In this document: in pieces, positions 36,366 through 49,705 of the stretch
How positions within the stretch are numbered: the stretch's first letter is position 1
Layout of the letters: each line of letters begins with the position of its first letter
NCBI GenBank assembly: GCA_029582265.1
Contig: CM055835.1
Location: forward strand, 7,741,500-7,805,499
Reading direction: 5' to 3'
DNA: 64,000 nucleotides
From: Zoroaster sp. YZ-2022
Taxonomy: Eukaryota; Echinodermata; Asteroidea; Forcipulatida; Zoroasteridae
The notes under the pieces: generated by a model
What the model was told of the DNA's origin: nothing
Seen by the model: only the letters and a program-made list of their open reading frames with translations
The model's database searches: none
Made by a program: the position numbers and the translations under genes

Positions 36366-38896
36366 TGAGCTTTGGTATTACTTTGATTGTTACTGTTCAT
36401 TCAACATCAGCATTCCCAATGTTATACCTAGCCATATAAATTAGTCAGTACAGCAGCATTGCTATTTAGCATTGCATTAAAACCAAAACAAGTTGTGTGA
36501 AATGTACCGTTCTGCATAATGCAATCGAAGCTATAATCATACAGCATTGATCATTGCATGCTTGGTTACTACATGATGGTAGTCTTTCCAAACCACTGTA
36601 CGCAGTCAACTGGTACAATAAGACATGTTTACCAGTGAAGACAATGTCATAAAGGTAACTCACATTGTACTTAAAGATTATCTATTCATAGTAAAACAAG
36701 AATAAAGACGTAGCAGACGCCAATTTGACAAGAAAGAAAAAGTCCTCAAAATCGGTTTCTCCTGCGCTGCTGTGACATTTTTGATGAACATAATACCAAC
36801 TAGGCATACTTATACAATGCATAGAAGATGTTAAGTTTTAATTGGCAGATATTTTGAATAGAATCCTACCACAAAGGTTTAATTGAAACATGTAAGTGAA
36901 ATACATTGTAAGATACCAGAACCCAAATAAATATTCTGATTCATTACACATTGATTTAGGAAACAGTACCATTGACATTTTGATGCACTGCATAAGACAA
37001 AGTAAGCTTTTTGAGGGAAGTTGATGTATTCAGTAACAAAGCTTGAACTATACAATACGCATTTTAAGTAAAGATAAAATAAGGCATCCATTAGCTTCCG
37101 GCAAAAACGGATTTTCCCAGAAAATCTCTTGGGGGAAGTTGAGAGTTGAGTAGTTAGTTAGCAAGCACGACAGTGCCTACCTAGTGTAGTGGTTAAAATA
37201 CAAGGTTTGATCTCAAGTCCATCAAAGGGCTCGCTTGGCCAGTCGGCCGCATCGTTTGCCCATCACGTCCATTATTTGCTTGCATCGATTGGTGTACAGC
37301 ACTCCTAGCTTGCTGTATTAGGCCCTCTGTCTTTTCCCAGGAGAGAGAGATCGCATTAGACAACACACGTGTTCCCACAAGTAGCTTTCACCTTGTACTT
37401 GATGTTTATCTTCCATTAGTCAACCCACAGTGCAATTTCACTCTGTTGATGCGTGTGGCGTGCATTGAAGTTTTAATTTTCATTACAACATTTTAGAGGA
37501 AATAAGACTAGGTCTACCATTTCCCGAATTGGAGGTAACTCTTGAACCAATAATTTTAAAATGGCGCCTTCGCTGCAAATAGGAGTAATGGGGCGGAACC
37601 ATGATTGAAATGGAGTGTTTAGAGATATCCCGAGACGGTTATTTCAGTCTTATCCATCAAGCACAACCTCTCTCACTCCTTATACTTACGCCTGCTGCAA
37701 TTACTCTTTCATCTAAGAAGGGACATCTTGGCGACCCAGTCTGGCGACCTATTGGGACTTCTTCAATCTTCTCAGTTAAAGCGATATTCGTTCAATAGAT
37801 ATTGCTGTATGCAAAAGAAAGAATCTTTAAATTTTATTGTTCAAAGATTAACACAAATGAAGCTATTAGTTGGCACGCTAGTAAAATGTTGACTGTTTGT
37901 TGAGTTTGTGCTTTACGTGGTAGCATTGTTATTGTGTAGATCACAACGAAACCCAAATCCCTGTGCATTTTTGAGTACGGTCGGTTAAGGCGCTTTCATT
38001 CTGTACATAAAGGCCTGCTTCGAAAATGCATTTGCTCTGAGTGCTGGCATTATCATTGACTGCGACATGGACGGCTTAAAGTTTAATAATTTACGATTAC
38101 GATTGACAATGATCGTAATGTTAGAAATGAAGTGTGTGGAGATGAAGGATGAGGTCCAACTGAATACGAAAGAGCCTCAAGCATTATGTCTGTTATTGAG
38201 TGATGGAATAGTACATCCTCATGAACTACAAGATGGAAATCACCAAGGTAATGAACACCATCATAATATCAGCACATCATCAAGTAATACAGGAAAATGT
38301 TTATTGTTACTTACTAATATTATTGTTTTCATGCTTATTTTGTATTGTTATTGCTCTATACCTAGACCTTACATAATTTGAGCCAAATTATGTTAAAACT
38401 AAGCGTTTTCCTTTTGTGGAATATTTATATTTATCGGATTACTGAATAGGCTACTGCTATATCATTGACTATTTTCGTCATACCTTAATTCATACAATAT
38501 CAATGTTTTAATTCAAATGCTTGTTTGACTAAATGCAGTTATCTAACCAGTCGTGATACAATATGAACGTCATTGTGGTATGTACAATCTCTAACCATGC
38601 TCTAACTGTTCCTCTGTAGGCCTATATTGCCCCATCTCTAGCTGTTCCGTATTGTCCCTCTGTATATTGCTCCATCTGTGACTGTTCCAGCAGTGTCCTG
38701 TTGTATCGTTTCCTAACAGTCATTTCCTATTCTATATTCCATGGGTGCGTCTCGTTGGTTTCATCATTATATAACTTGTGTAAGTATGTTACCGGTAGTT
38801 CCCTTAATAATGACATTACCCTTATATTAATGACACAGTTTTTAGGGTTTGTCCTGTACGTCCGTCGAGTGTTCTCAAAGTGTTTGCAATCTGCAC

Positions 38897-39548
38897 ATAC
38901 ACCCATCACAACTTTTAAGTTCCCCCTAATATTTTTTAGAATATCTCAACAAGTATTGCATGAAATTTAAAAATTCAAAAAGCAAATGACAGAATGACAT
39001 GTTCTACACAGCTCGTAATGAAATGGTTGAAATTCAATCATGCATGCACAATTGACAGTGATTTGAATGAAAATTCAGCTGAATAAAAAGTTGCAGTACA
39101 AAGCATTGCTTCAATGGCATGCTACACATGTAGTTTTCTGTAAGAACTCATGCATCAATAACAATGGTATTGATGGCTGTTTCATAATAAGAAAAGAATA
39201 TTCAAAGAGCAACATGCAACATGCATGTCCATTGTTTTAGAAGGGTAGAGCAAGAGTTTAATATGGAATTGGTCCTCCATTATTCTCCATAACTGAGTTC
39301 TTACAGAAAACTACATGTGTAAACATGCCATTGAAGCAATGCCTTGTACTGCAACTTTTTTTTCAGCTGAATTTTCATTCAAATCACTGTCAATTGTGCA
39401 TGCATGATTGCATTTCAACCATTTCATTACGAGCTGTGTAGAACATGTCATTCTGTCATTTGCTTTTTGAATTTTTTAAATTCATGCAATACTTGTTGAG
39501 ATATTCTTAAAAATATTAGGGGGAACTTATAAGTTGTGATGGGTGTAT
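38897..39548. mobile_element. long fold-back / inverted-repeat element, ~253-bp arms
   Basis: The left arm 38897-39149 and right arm 39295-39548 are reverse complements with few mismatches and indels, around a 145-bp spacer. The outer ends read ATACACCCATCACAAC and GTTGTGATGGGTGTAT. The inner ends are TAAGAACTCA and TGAGTTCTTA. No transposase frame is present and I see no clear target duplication at the edges. It is likely a non-autonomous fold-back transposon or MITE. An inverted segmental duplication is the alternative. If transcribed within the LMO4 pre-mRNA it would form a long double-stranded hairpin. Confidence 0.85.
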
Positions 39549-40483
39549 ATTGTCGTTCATATTATAGTTATCATAGATCTAGCCCTATGCATAAAGCAAT
39601 GGTGCATTTGTATTCCCTCCAATGAAATCTTTGTATTTGTATTATTGTGACTTTGTCATACTTTGCCTCGTTGAAACAGTGAGAGATTGAGTATACTTTG
39701 TGGTGTACTTTTTGGAGCAAATGTTAAGTATTCTCAATGTGTACTTTGATTGGATCGACAGTTTCAGTATAAGTACAAATTCTTTGTATCAAAACCAATT
39801 TTCAACAAAAACTATGGAACTGAACATTTTTGTATATACATATTTTATTACATTTTAAATCTATAATAATAACTTCAAATGACCGGTGAAAGCCTTTAAC
39901 ACATACAGACACGGACATCATAAAGTGACGTAGCAGAGCCTTCAGAGCGTGCTGGTTAATCGAGCATACACCGTGATGGTTAATCAAACCGTTATTTTGT
40001 TAAACGCCTTCAAAATGGCTTTTGTATTAAGGGTTGTTAGTGTTAGTGTTAGTGACATCCAAAAAATAAAAGATGGCATTTTTGAGTAGGGCCTAAACTA
40101 AAACATGTATGGTTTGGACTTTGCTTCCAACATATCCAAATTCATGATAATCGAATTATTGTGGAAAAGGCTATTCAGAAAGCAGACTGTCTTTGTGGGC
40201 ATGCGCATTTCACTAATGAGAACTCAGCTTGTATAGTGTGTGACTCCAAGTCACTATGGGAGCCAGTCGTTATTACTACAGTATTCTATTTACCTAATGA
40301 AATATCTAGAGATTAGCTTGAACATATAGGCCTACTATTAATGGTAACGTTTTAATTACGAGAAAAATACTGTCCTACTGAGCAAATGTCGACATTGTCT
40401 TACTTTGCATTAGCTTTTCATCTAATCCTTGTAACCTTTTTGCCACAATATTAAATTAGGGCCTTATGCAATTTATAGTCTTT

Positions 40484-40569
40484 AGAATTATAGTAACCCT
40501 TACCCGTATAGATATTAACTATTATCAATTATAGTAACCCTTACCCGTATAGATATTAACTATTATCAA
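40484..40569 (+). repeat. tandem duplication, ~42-bp unit, two copies
   Basis: The phrase 'atagtaacccttacccgtat' with its following 'agatattaactattatcaa' occurs twice in direct succession, apparently identical. Confidence 0.9.
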
Positions 40570-41589
40570 TAATGTAAAATTTATAGAGATACATTATCGG
40601 CCTGAAAATACGTTTCACTTTCATCAGCCTGTGTGACTATGCAGTGTAGAAGGTTATATGGCAAAGGAGAGAAAACGATGGTTTTGGTATTATGACTTGG
40701 AGGATAAAATAATACAGAATAGAAGGATCTGAATAATTATACCAAAGCTGTTGCCATGCTATAAAGCGATATATGCAAGTTTCTGCAATGTTGTTTTACA
40801 TTTCCATAGTTTAAATGCCATATTTCAAAATAACCTGAATTAAAAGCAAAATAATGAAGAAAAAACCGTTTTCCTTCGACTAACTTCTTTAAGGGTAATT
40901 TGGAAATATTATATGAGTTTGATTATGATTTGTGTAATCTCTTTTGTCAACCTCAGTAGGCCTACATGCTAATTGTTTCCAAAACATGCATGGATTCGGG
41001 TTTCCTTGAATAATTTTGTTAAATTGCCATGATGACAAAAGATTGAAAGATGAGCACTTAGTCAAATGTCTTAAACGTATTCAGTCTCTTATTTAATTTT
41101 GTGCCCTAGTTAAGTCAGTGGGCCGATGTTGCAATGCATTTTGTTGCAGACGATAAACCACCATATTAAAAACACGCCACAGATTTGTTTTAATTGTTAG
41201 TCTGTGTTCACTGGGATGGAAACGACGAAATTGGAATGACAAGCTGAAATTAATGCGGAGACTTGTGTCAAATGATGGGAGCAGAAAATACTAACTGACA
41301 AGATGACGGTCTGGATGAACGTGATGCGTCCATGCTTGCACTGAAGATTGAGTGAGGTTTGATCAATGCTGGTTAAGAGTTGGGATATGAGTGGATGAAA
41401 TAATGATGTTGACATTTCAGTCGTGTCCACACGCTAACAAATTAGTGTAAAATTGTCTTGTGTGTAAAAGTGTTGGGTACAACAGTTGGGTAGTTCCGTA
41501 CTCAATGAAAGATTTGAGGCTTTGCATGGTATTGTTACTGGCTTTGGTTTGCGGTATAAGCACCATGTGTGCTAAATCTTAAATATCGC

Positions 41590-41690
41590 TATTAAGTGAG
41601 ATTCTGGTTCTGATAAGAACCGTATAGGTTTTTCGACTAGCCTGCTCAAAACATCGTCAGTCTCCTGACGATGACTACAGCAGTGTGGGA
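41590..41690 (-). mobile_element. possible inverted relative of the 4448-4560 module
   Basis: Read on the minus strand: a perfect stem of CATCGTCAG and CTGACGATG, then 'ctagtcgaaaaacc', then the hairpin 'ggttcttatcagaacc' and 'gaatctcac'. The order stem, CGAAA, GTTCT-x-AGAAC hairpin, GAGATTC-like phrase parallels that at 4448-4560. It is diverged, and the family assignment is tentative. Confidence 0.3.
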
Positions 41691-43805
41691 TATTTTGTTA
41701 AAATAATATAGACTACACAGTTATGGGTTAAAGTTAACGCGGGGTCTTTCGAGTAAAACTTGACCTATCCACAATTACGTTATAAGTAGACGACCATGTT
41801 CCCTTTTTACTCTCGAAAAGGTAGTTATTCAACCCATTAATTCATGAATTTATTTTTAGAGTGCATTTTGGCCTGAAGACAGAACTAAGCTGAAGATGGT
41901 ACATAACTGTATAGCCTACCGTACAGCTACATGTCACAGGTCAAAGCAGTGATTCAAAGTGGTCATTTATACAATGTTTGTCGATTTTGCCAAGTGACAA
42001 CTGTTGTAAGATCGACCGACTGATTGAGGCATACCGCTATCATTGAACTCTCCATCGATAACTTGAACATTGTTGTAATACGACTGGTAAGATCAATAGC
42101 CTACTCTGGATACCAGCCGATGGGGTAGGATACCAACATTTGCCTTCCATTGTCACGCAACATCATGGTAGTAAATACTAAACTATAATTGCTGTTCTAC
42201 AAAAATACATCATTAAACAATTATAATATAAAATTGCTATACTATCTTCAGTTGTTATTCTTTACAGTACCGGTAACTAGTTTATTTTACGAACCCTGAA
42301 TGTTGTTACATCTTGATTATTACCATTTTAAACGCTTGTTAACTTCGAATGATTGACAGTTATAGTAAACTTACAACTGCGGGGTTGCAAATAAAATACT
42401 GTCAGTCGACTAGAACTTTTTGGAGTGTAACTTCTTATTTGTCTATTGAGGAAATGTGAAGGGCTATGAATCAAAATCCAGTATTTCCAGCTCCAAGTTA
42501 AAAATGGGTGAATGAAGCGAGTTTTGGTCGAAATGTTCAATAATGATACGGTTAGCCATAGAAGTATTAGGTTATTTGTCTTTGCCATTGTGGAACCAAA
42601 TTGAAATTGAAGTACAGTATTTTGGCAATGAGCTCGGATAATACACTATTTTGTGCATTTTCTTGTTCTATGACATGTTTTGTGCTGAGAAATTAATCTT
42701 TGGAAACCTGTTGTAAAGCTTTAAAAGCTCCGGTTAGTTGTCGTAGCTTTGGGAGTTTCCGGATCTTTGTGTTGTTAGCTCTTAGTAGTATTTGCAGACA
42801 AGGAACCCACCTGTCTGTGTTCCCGTCACACACCTGCTGTCCTGATCTCTACTAGCACTTGCAATCCATAGTCTTTCAACTCCTTTATAATACACAATCA
42901 ACCTGTCATATCTACCAAGTATCTTTCAGGAATGGTGTAGTTTTGTATTTCCTTTCTTGTTTTTATCTTCATATCTAAAGATGTTCCTGAAATACATAAC
43001 TATAATAATCCACATTGCAATTACATTTTGAGTCAGTTATGCATGAGCCTGACGTGCATACGCCAAGCTGTTGTGTAGAATCTTTATACCCGTCACGGCC
43101 ATGGAAATTTATTTATTGGATGGAATGTAATTGAGTTTGATTACTTATTGATCCTTTATTATTGATTTGTTTGCCGAAACTAATAAGAGCCAGTGATCAG
43201 TCAATATTGTCACTGATTGTATCCAGTAGTTAGAAGGCAATATTAACCATTCCCTCAAGGCTAAATTTGATTGCATGTCATTATCGCAATGTCATCAAAT
43301 ATATCATCTTTGTCCTTTCAGTACTTGTATTATATCTCTATTTCTTCATCTTAGAAATCTAAATCCATGTCTTTCCCATGCCTTCGTATCTACTGCAGAG
43401 CAGGGACCTTAAATCTACATGTGTATTACAATAGGTCATTTAGCTGGTAAGCGTACAGTCATACATGTGTATGACTTTGAGGCATTTAGCTGGTAAACAT
43501 GCATATGTATTTATGTGCTGAACCATTTAGCTTGTAGCGGTGCGTACATGTGTGTATATGTGTGTGTATCTGTGTGTATCTTAAGAAATTATAAATGGTT
43601 ATCATCTAAAAACACCCAAATGTCAATATTTTAAGGGCATAGGCCTGATGTATGTTATTTGTATAATTTTTGCTATCAAATGTTTACACTTACACTTAAT
43701 GAAATTTATAATCTAATTTATATCTGATACCCGTCAGGACTGTCTATTGTCCAAGCTGATCATAAGCTTAGTACTATATCTGGCCATGCAGGATCACCAC
43801 AGTAA

Positions 43806-44644
43806 AGGCCTTTTCACACTGTCCATAATCTCGGGGTCGGAACCGGTTCCAACCCCGAGATTTTTTTCAACCCTTTTCCCACTTCTAAAATTTCAGCCCT
43901 GTTCCAATCCGGGTAGCATGCCTCTAGCCGGATCGAAATCAACCCTGGCAGGGACCAGGGTTGAAAATCTCAACTCGGATTGAAATTGCATTTTTCGGCG
44001 TGAACCGTGTCGAAAATGATAGTGTGAACCGCCCTGAGTTGAGCTCACTTGTACTTACCGCCGATACGTGTTGAGTTGTGTGGCGCGAAATTCTACGAAA
44101 ATCTGACACGGGTACAAAGGTCAATAAAGAATCAGCTGTGAGGCCGCGCCGGCGCACTACGTACATGTACATGTCATGCATGTACAATGTACATGTACAT
44201 GTACATTGTATGCACGCACATCCTATGCCGAGCGTGGGCTTGTATAACATCAACCCTTTTTCTCCGCAGAATGTACAAAAACATGTACATTACTACTACA
44301 AAGAACGAGTCGTCGAGCGAAGTGGGCGCAGCCATGTTGGAAATGTGTATACATCCGGCCGCTTGGCGCGTCGCAATGCATTGTGGGATCGAGAAAATCA
44401 TCACAGCGCGCCGTGCCGAATGCGGTCCGTGTTGAGAATTTCGTAGTGTAAATACACATGGCCCTAGCCGGATTGTTAACGTTACACGGTTCACGGAGCG
44501 GCCGGTTCGCGTAATGAACAGTGTGACCGTTGCGTCTTTGCGATCCGTGTCGAAAACAACCCAGGCTGAACCGGGTTGGATCCGGGTTGGATCCGGGTTG
44601 GTTTCCGCAACACGGTTCGAAGCGGAGATAGTGTGAAAAGGCCT
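43806..44644. mobile_element. Harbinger-like MITE (839 bp) with TAA target duplication
   Basis: Perfect 15-bp terminal inverted repeats AGGCCTTTTCACACT (43806-43820 and its complement at 44630-44644) are flanked by TAA on both sides (43803-43805 and 44645-44647). A 3-bp TWA duplication is typical of PIF/Harbinger elements. The interior is GC-richer than the surroundings, with repeated CCGGGTTGGAT and GAACCGGTTCC-type motifs and a palindromic GTACAT cluster at 44160-44210. Overlapping frames inside show no transposase or Myb-like domain, so it is non-autonomous. Confidence 0.85.
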
Positions 44645-46614
44645 TAACTTAGCCAGTTACTCAGGGTATATAAAGTCTCCCACTGATTTATCTTAATCCT
44701 CAAGTTTTCGCACTCGCGTGGGTGCGTTCTATTACCTATACTGTACACCTTTGTCACTCTCCAGTCTTCTTTGTGTATTCGTTTCCATATAAGTCCTTGA
44801 GACCAAATCGATTCTCATATTAAAATAGTCATTTAATGTTCTGTGATAATTGGCGTAATTGGCCTATGCTGTGACATGCATGGCATGATCAACAATCATG
44901 TATTTCGGGCTTAAACGCTCATAAGAACGAGCTTTTTTTAAATGTTTTTTTGTATAGGGTTGTTTGTCAGTTATGGATCGACAGATAAGTTTAAGCATTT
45001 ATATGTCATACTTATAATAATAACAGGTCGTTACAGAACAAAGCGCTTTACAAAACATGAACATGGATCCCTTATTGATAAAGCAAATAATGTTACTATG
45101 TATATCTTACATGATAACAGTTTTCTCACAGAAGGGATTATGTAGTCAATGGGATGATGTAGTCAATGACGTTGCTCTCCATTTATCATATCAAATGGTA
45201 TTACAAATTTTCGGTTTAGAATCATTCACGTTTCTCAACTACAATTGTAGGATGCAAAGCAATTATTGTAGTAATGAAAATAATTTCCCGTGATTTTTTG
45301 TTCAATTAAATTATGAACAGAGATAGTGCCGTTATTATTGTACCGCATTGCCTCGGGCATAAGCACAAGAGTTCCAAAATTGCATGCCGCGCCGTATAAG
45401 GAATCTACAGAGTTTGTGCTTATTGTGCCATGTGGTCTTACATGAAAGGCAAGTATCCAATGATATTTACACCCTGCATAGTGATTTGTCCGTATGTGCA
45501 GCATTGTTTCCATTATTGTTCGAATCTGCTGCTGTCTCAATGTTGAGTATTAAACCACTTAAAAAAGTAAAACCAGGGTTTAGTGGAACGCACGAGGAAG
45601 ACTGATGTTTGGGGGGGGGGGGTCAACATTATTACTATGTTTATCAACCGTGCCCAAGGCCAAACTATGTGACGAGGTGGGGAAGAGGTTGACTAGAGTG
45701 GTCTTGTTTTATATAAGGGACACGTAGCCGATCTTGTCATCTGTGTGTGGTTTTCTATTATTTTTACAAAATCAAGCAGAAGCAAGGAAAATAATCAAAA
45801 ATGTCAGAATATGCATAGAAATACAGTTTTGGGAAGAATGTTGTGTCCACATTTTTCTCGTTCATGATAACTAATAATGTAATCTTACCTGCTCAGTAAA
45901 GTGGAGAACATATAGATGATGATGGACATATACTTCAAATTATTCCAGAATATTTATTTAATGAAAATCAAGCATTTTTGGTATGATGATTCCTCAGTCA
46001 TGTCATTCTGATCTTGTCACCTCCCACATTATTAGTGACCAACACGGTCATCGTACATGCGCAGTGGCAACTATAATAGGATTCTTCTATTTTTTGAAGG
46101 GGAGGATTTTTAGAGGGGGAATAAAGTCCGAAAACCATCATAAAAGTGGATTTTAAAGATATTTTTCACTTTCTGTTCTCTCAAAAATCGATAAAATTAC
46201 TTTTTAACTGGTTAGTGGTTGCAAAAAAATTCCCTCCAAAAAACCTTAAAAAGTGGCGGTTGGATACGACATTCTTTCCTAGTTTTTTCTTATCCCAAAT
46301 ATTGTGTTATTATTGTCTAACTCCATCTCGGAAACAAACCATAAAAAGAGACAGAAAGAATCCGACAAATCCAACGTTTGAGAACAGATGATGTTCCAAC
46401 TTGGCTCGTGAGTCCGCGTGATACAAACACAAATTTCTACACTCTGATTGGTTCATTCCCGTGTGACGTATACTTGCATACTTGGTGCATACTTGCTGGT
46501 TGGTTATTATCACCAAAAATGCAGCTGGTCTTTACCGACACGTGATCATGCTTCGTCCAATCAGATTGTTTGGCTTTTATGAATATTAAAAGAACTATTT
46601 GGGTTGGTACCTAG

Positions 46615-47392
46615 TAGGGGTGGACGATATCACGATAATATCGTACCGATACGATATTCAAAAAATTATTGGCTAAATCGGCTATGGTTTTGAAGATATC
46701 GAAATATCGCCATATTGATGACGATATTCCAAAAATATAGCCGATATCAAACTTATATCGCTCTTTTTAGTTAAAATATCGCCGGAGTGATAAATTATAT
46801 CCAAATTTCATGTCAATATACGGTAATATCAACGAAGTTACGGTACCGTGAAGAACTAAAATACAGTTCGAAATCGCGACGCGGCGTCGCTCAGGTTCCC
46901 AGGACCGTATACCATTATGAAAATGCCATCATTTTGAAATGGGGAAACATGGGGTACATTATGGGTCAATCAAAAATCGGCCGAGTATTGCAGACACAGC
47001 ACCAACAAGTAAATTTCAACATCATATTTCTTAACAAAAGAAGGCATTTATAAACCGCGGGTTTGTGTATGGACGTCACGGTGAGTTCTTTTTTATGAAA
47101 ATGTTTGTCGCACTGAGCGGCAAATATCTAAGAACTCGGGTCGTTTTGGAGTGATTCAATTGGAATTTTGATAATTTTCAGAACTGTTTATTACCTACGC
47201 AACTTCCATGTAGAACTTGCATGTAAAATTAGTTCATATTTCAGTATCCAATGTCGTTAATGTATGATACATACTTTTTTTTAATGTATTTAAAAAAAAT
47301 CTGCATATTGAGACGATAATATCGTATATCGCCGATATCATGGCCGTCGATAATCGATTATCAAAAAAATTCAATATAGTCACTCACCCCTA
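46615..47392. mobile_element. hAT-like MITE (778 bp) with 8-bp target duplication
   Basis: Terminal inverted repeats TAGGGGTG (46615-46622; complement at 47385-47392) are flanked by the 8-bp direct repeat GTACCTAG (46607-46614 and 47393-47400). Eight-base duplications are a hallmark of hAT transposition. Subterminal regions are dense in GATATCG / CGATATC motifs in both orientations, plausible transposase binding sites. No transposase frame is present; the 88-codon frame at 46787-47053 has no domain I recognise. Confidence 0.88.
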
Positions 47393-49075
47393 GTACCTAG
47401 GGATTTGAATGAAGCTCTTGTGGCTTTTTAAGTTCGTCCCTCAGACAAACACAATGGCACAGGGCACCTTAAGAAGTAAAGAAGACAGACACACACGACA
47501 AACGGAACAAAATTAAAGCACCGGACATTATTATGAGTAAAGAACATGCTTATAATCCTGGATGTGAACAAATGAATGTACATTATTGTACAGTCTGGGC
47601 TTTAAAGTTCCCTATCTTATTATCAATTACTTTCCAGCTTCGCTAAGGCTATACATCACTGTCACTTTGCAAAATCTAATAATCGCAGTTTTGTTTAATA
47701 TCCTTTAATTACGATGTTGTCAAGTTAGCTCAAAGACACGGAATGACAGTTTTAAGCGACACACCACAACGTCTGTGTAACGCATTCTTTCCAGTGAATT
47801 GCCACTGTACATTGAAGCCAAATCGTATGCCGTGTTACCATATCAACATGGAACCCATTAACCTATAAGTTTTGTGAAAATACATGTGTCTTCATACATT
47901 TGTAGAGTAGGTTTATTGTATAGTCAATTGAACTTTCAGTTTCAATTGAATTAGATAATTTGATGAAGGAAGTGCAGATGCATTAAGAAGGCTGAGTTTC
48001 TTTTTTGATTAAAATGTAATGGCCTACGATGTATGCTGCAAGGTTGTACTAAGCCCGACTGGGATCGTGCAAAGCAATTACGCACAGCATAATGGCACTA
48101 AATTAAGTCGCCCAACCTATAAAGCGTTTTCCAATAAATTACCTTATTATAGATTTCTGTTGAAAGGTTATGCATTTCGTGAAATGGTTAATAATGAACA
48201 CGTAGCAATTTTGCATGCAGCAGTATTGAATGTGTATACCACACAAGCGAACAATATTGGAAACGGCAATAGGCCTATAACTGGGCTACAGAGCTGCCAC
48301 TTCAATATTTGATATAAGTCATAGCTATTATTATTTGCAGTCAAATAACATTTTACAAAAATTTATTTCTTGGTTTTAATCTATTTCATTCTTCTATATG
48401 TCCGTTGACTATTTCAATATAAACAATAAATGAATAAATAATAATGATGTATGTGTTTCTTGTAGAATACCACACTGTTGATGTCTGTATATTAAGTTGA
48501 TGCAAACGAAAAAGGCCACGACGAATATCTTGTTTTACTAAGTGCTGTGTTATTGTTCTATGAAAGAAGGGTTAGACGAGTTCAGAGTATCTTTACTTGA
48601 TTTGATGAGCAAGTTTATATTATCAGACCAGAAGACAGTCTTATTATTTAAATAATAGGTGCTGGAGGATAATTGTGGTAATATATCCTGGACAAAACAC
48701 AAAACAAATAAATGCACGTCCGCATGCAAATTGGGGAACAAAATTGGTTGTAAAACCTGCACGATAGTCACAACTGATATATTTTAAAGCCTTATTGGAA
48801 GCAAACGCAAAACTGGACAATGGAAACATCGATTGAATAACGTAGTATAACGGATAAGGTATTTAAACGGACTACTTATGTACAAACTAGGCACATATCA
48901 ATAGGGATTAAGAGGGGTCAGCAGCCATTACGCCTGACCTGAACGACAACAACGACGTTCTTTTATCAAGAAGGGAAAATAATTATTGCCAAATTTGAAT
49001 TATGTTTCGGTTATTAACAAGGGATTTTGTCCAGTACACAATTTGATAAACTTTTTGTATGCATTTTTTGATCAG

Positions 49076-49322
49076 GTTATTTGGTGTAAGTGGCGCATGT
49101 GCAGCTTGTGCTCAACAGATCCCAGCAAGTGAACTCGTCATGCGGACGCACAACAAGGTGTATCATCTTAAATGTTTCTCATGTAGTTCATGTCACATAC
49201 AACTGGTACCCGGTGACAGGTATACATTGATCAACGGCAGCCTCGTATGTGAAAATGATCACAGTAAACTCTTCAAAGCACATGGTATGACAACAGTGGC
49301 AGGGTTCAGGCCAGGTAATAAG
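49076..49322 (+). CDS. lmo4: LMO4-like exon 3: LIM domain 2
   Basis: The acceptor 'ttttttgatcag' ends at 49075. The first base G completes Arg96. Residues 97-178 follow: LFG.SGAC, CAAC, IPASELVMR, YHLKCFSC-x2-C, LVPGDRY, INGSLVCEND. The LIM2 zinc ligands (C-x2-C, H-x2-C, C-x2-C, C-x2-D) are complete. IPASELVMR and the LVPGDR...INGSL segment match LMO4 closely. The tail after LIM2 differs from vertebrates. Two donors are possible: GGCCAG|GTAATA (exon end 49314, phase 1) and AATAAG|GTGTGT (exon end 49322, phase 0). I prefer the second because a terminal exon at 59064 then gives Lys-Val-Cys-stop. Reading on without splicing gives a long unlikely tail. Confidence 0.92.
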
Positions 49323-49501
49323 GTGTGTACATTACTTCCTTTCAGTCGTTTAATAAATCTCTTCAACCCAAAATATAACATTCATTTTGTGATCCACTCC
49401 GTGCACACCGCAGCCCTCTAGTATAGAAGTTAGACCTAAGCCTATATTTATATTCAGATAAAGGCTCTTCACTGGTCAAAATGGTTAATACTTGAATCAT
49501 T

Positions 49502-49705
49502 GGCGCACCAACGGAGGGGATGGCTTTGTGCCCCTACGACCATCCAGGGTTTTGTTGTTTAGTTGTTTTAAAAGCAAAATTGGCAAACACTATTTATTTA
49601 ACTTTATTTCATTCGTAATTTATTAACAGTTGGGGAGGTTGGTTATGATACGCTGGTGTTTGGTGGCACAATAACATTTGGTGAGGGGCACTACTGGGGT
49701 GCGCC
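49502..49705. mobile_element. candidate short MITE (204 bp)
   Basis: Perfect 8-bp terminal inverted repeats GGCGCACC and GGTGCGCC. A second internal pair, GTGCCCCT and AGGGGCAC, follows on each side. ATT flanks both ends (49499-49501 reads ATT across the boundary; 49706-49708 is ATT). Short repeats alone could arise by chance. Confidence 0.4.

Larger units (their letters stand above)
34631..49075 (+). other. LMO4-like intron 2 (14.4 kb)
   Basis: Bounded by GTAAGA and 'gcattttttgatcag'. It holds one dispersed-repeat copy, a full SINE, a long fold-back, a 40-bp tandem duplication, a Harbinger-like MITE and a hAT-like MITE. The remaining stretches (35.3-36.0, 36.4-38.9, 39.6-43.8, 44.7-46.6 and 47.4-49.0 kb) show nothing I can call. 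Small open frames there lack domains. Confidence 0.8.

Noticed and set aside
38067..38381. 104-codon frame with a hydrophobic C-terminal segment
   Set aside because: No domain, no start or splice context and AT-rich composition; it lies in an LMO4 intron, and a single hydrophobic stretch is common by chance.
44078..44494. Overlapping frames on both strands at 43.9-44.5 kb
   Set aside because: They lie wholly within the GC-rich, repetitive interior of a MITE and encode no transposase motif.
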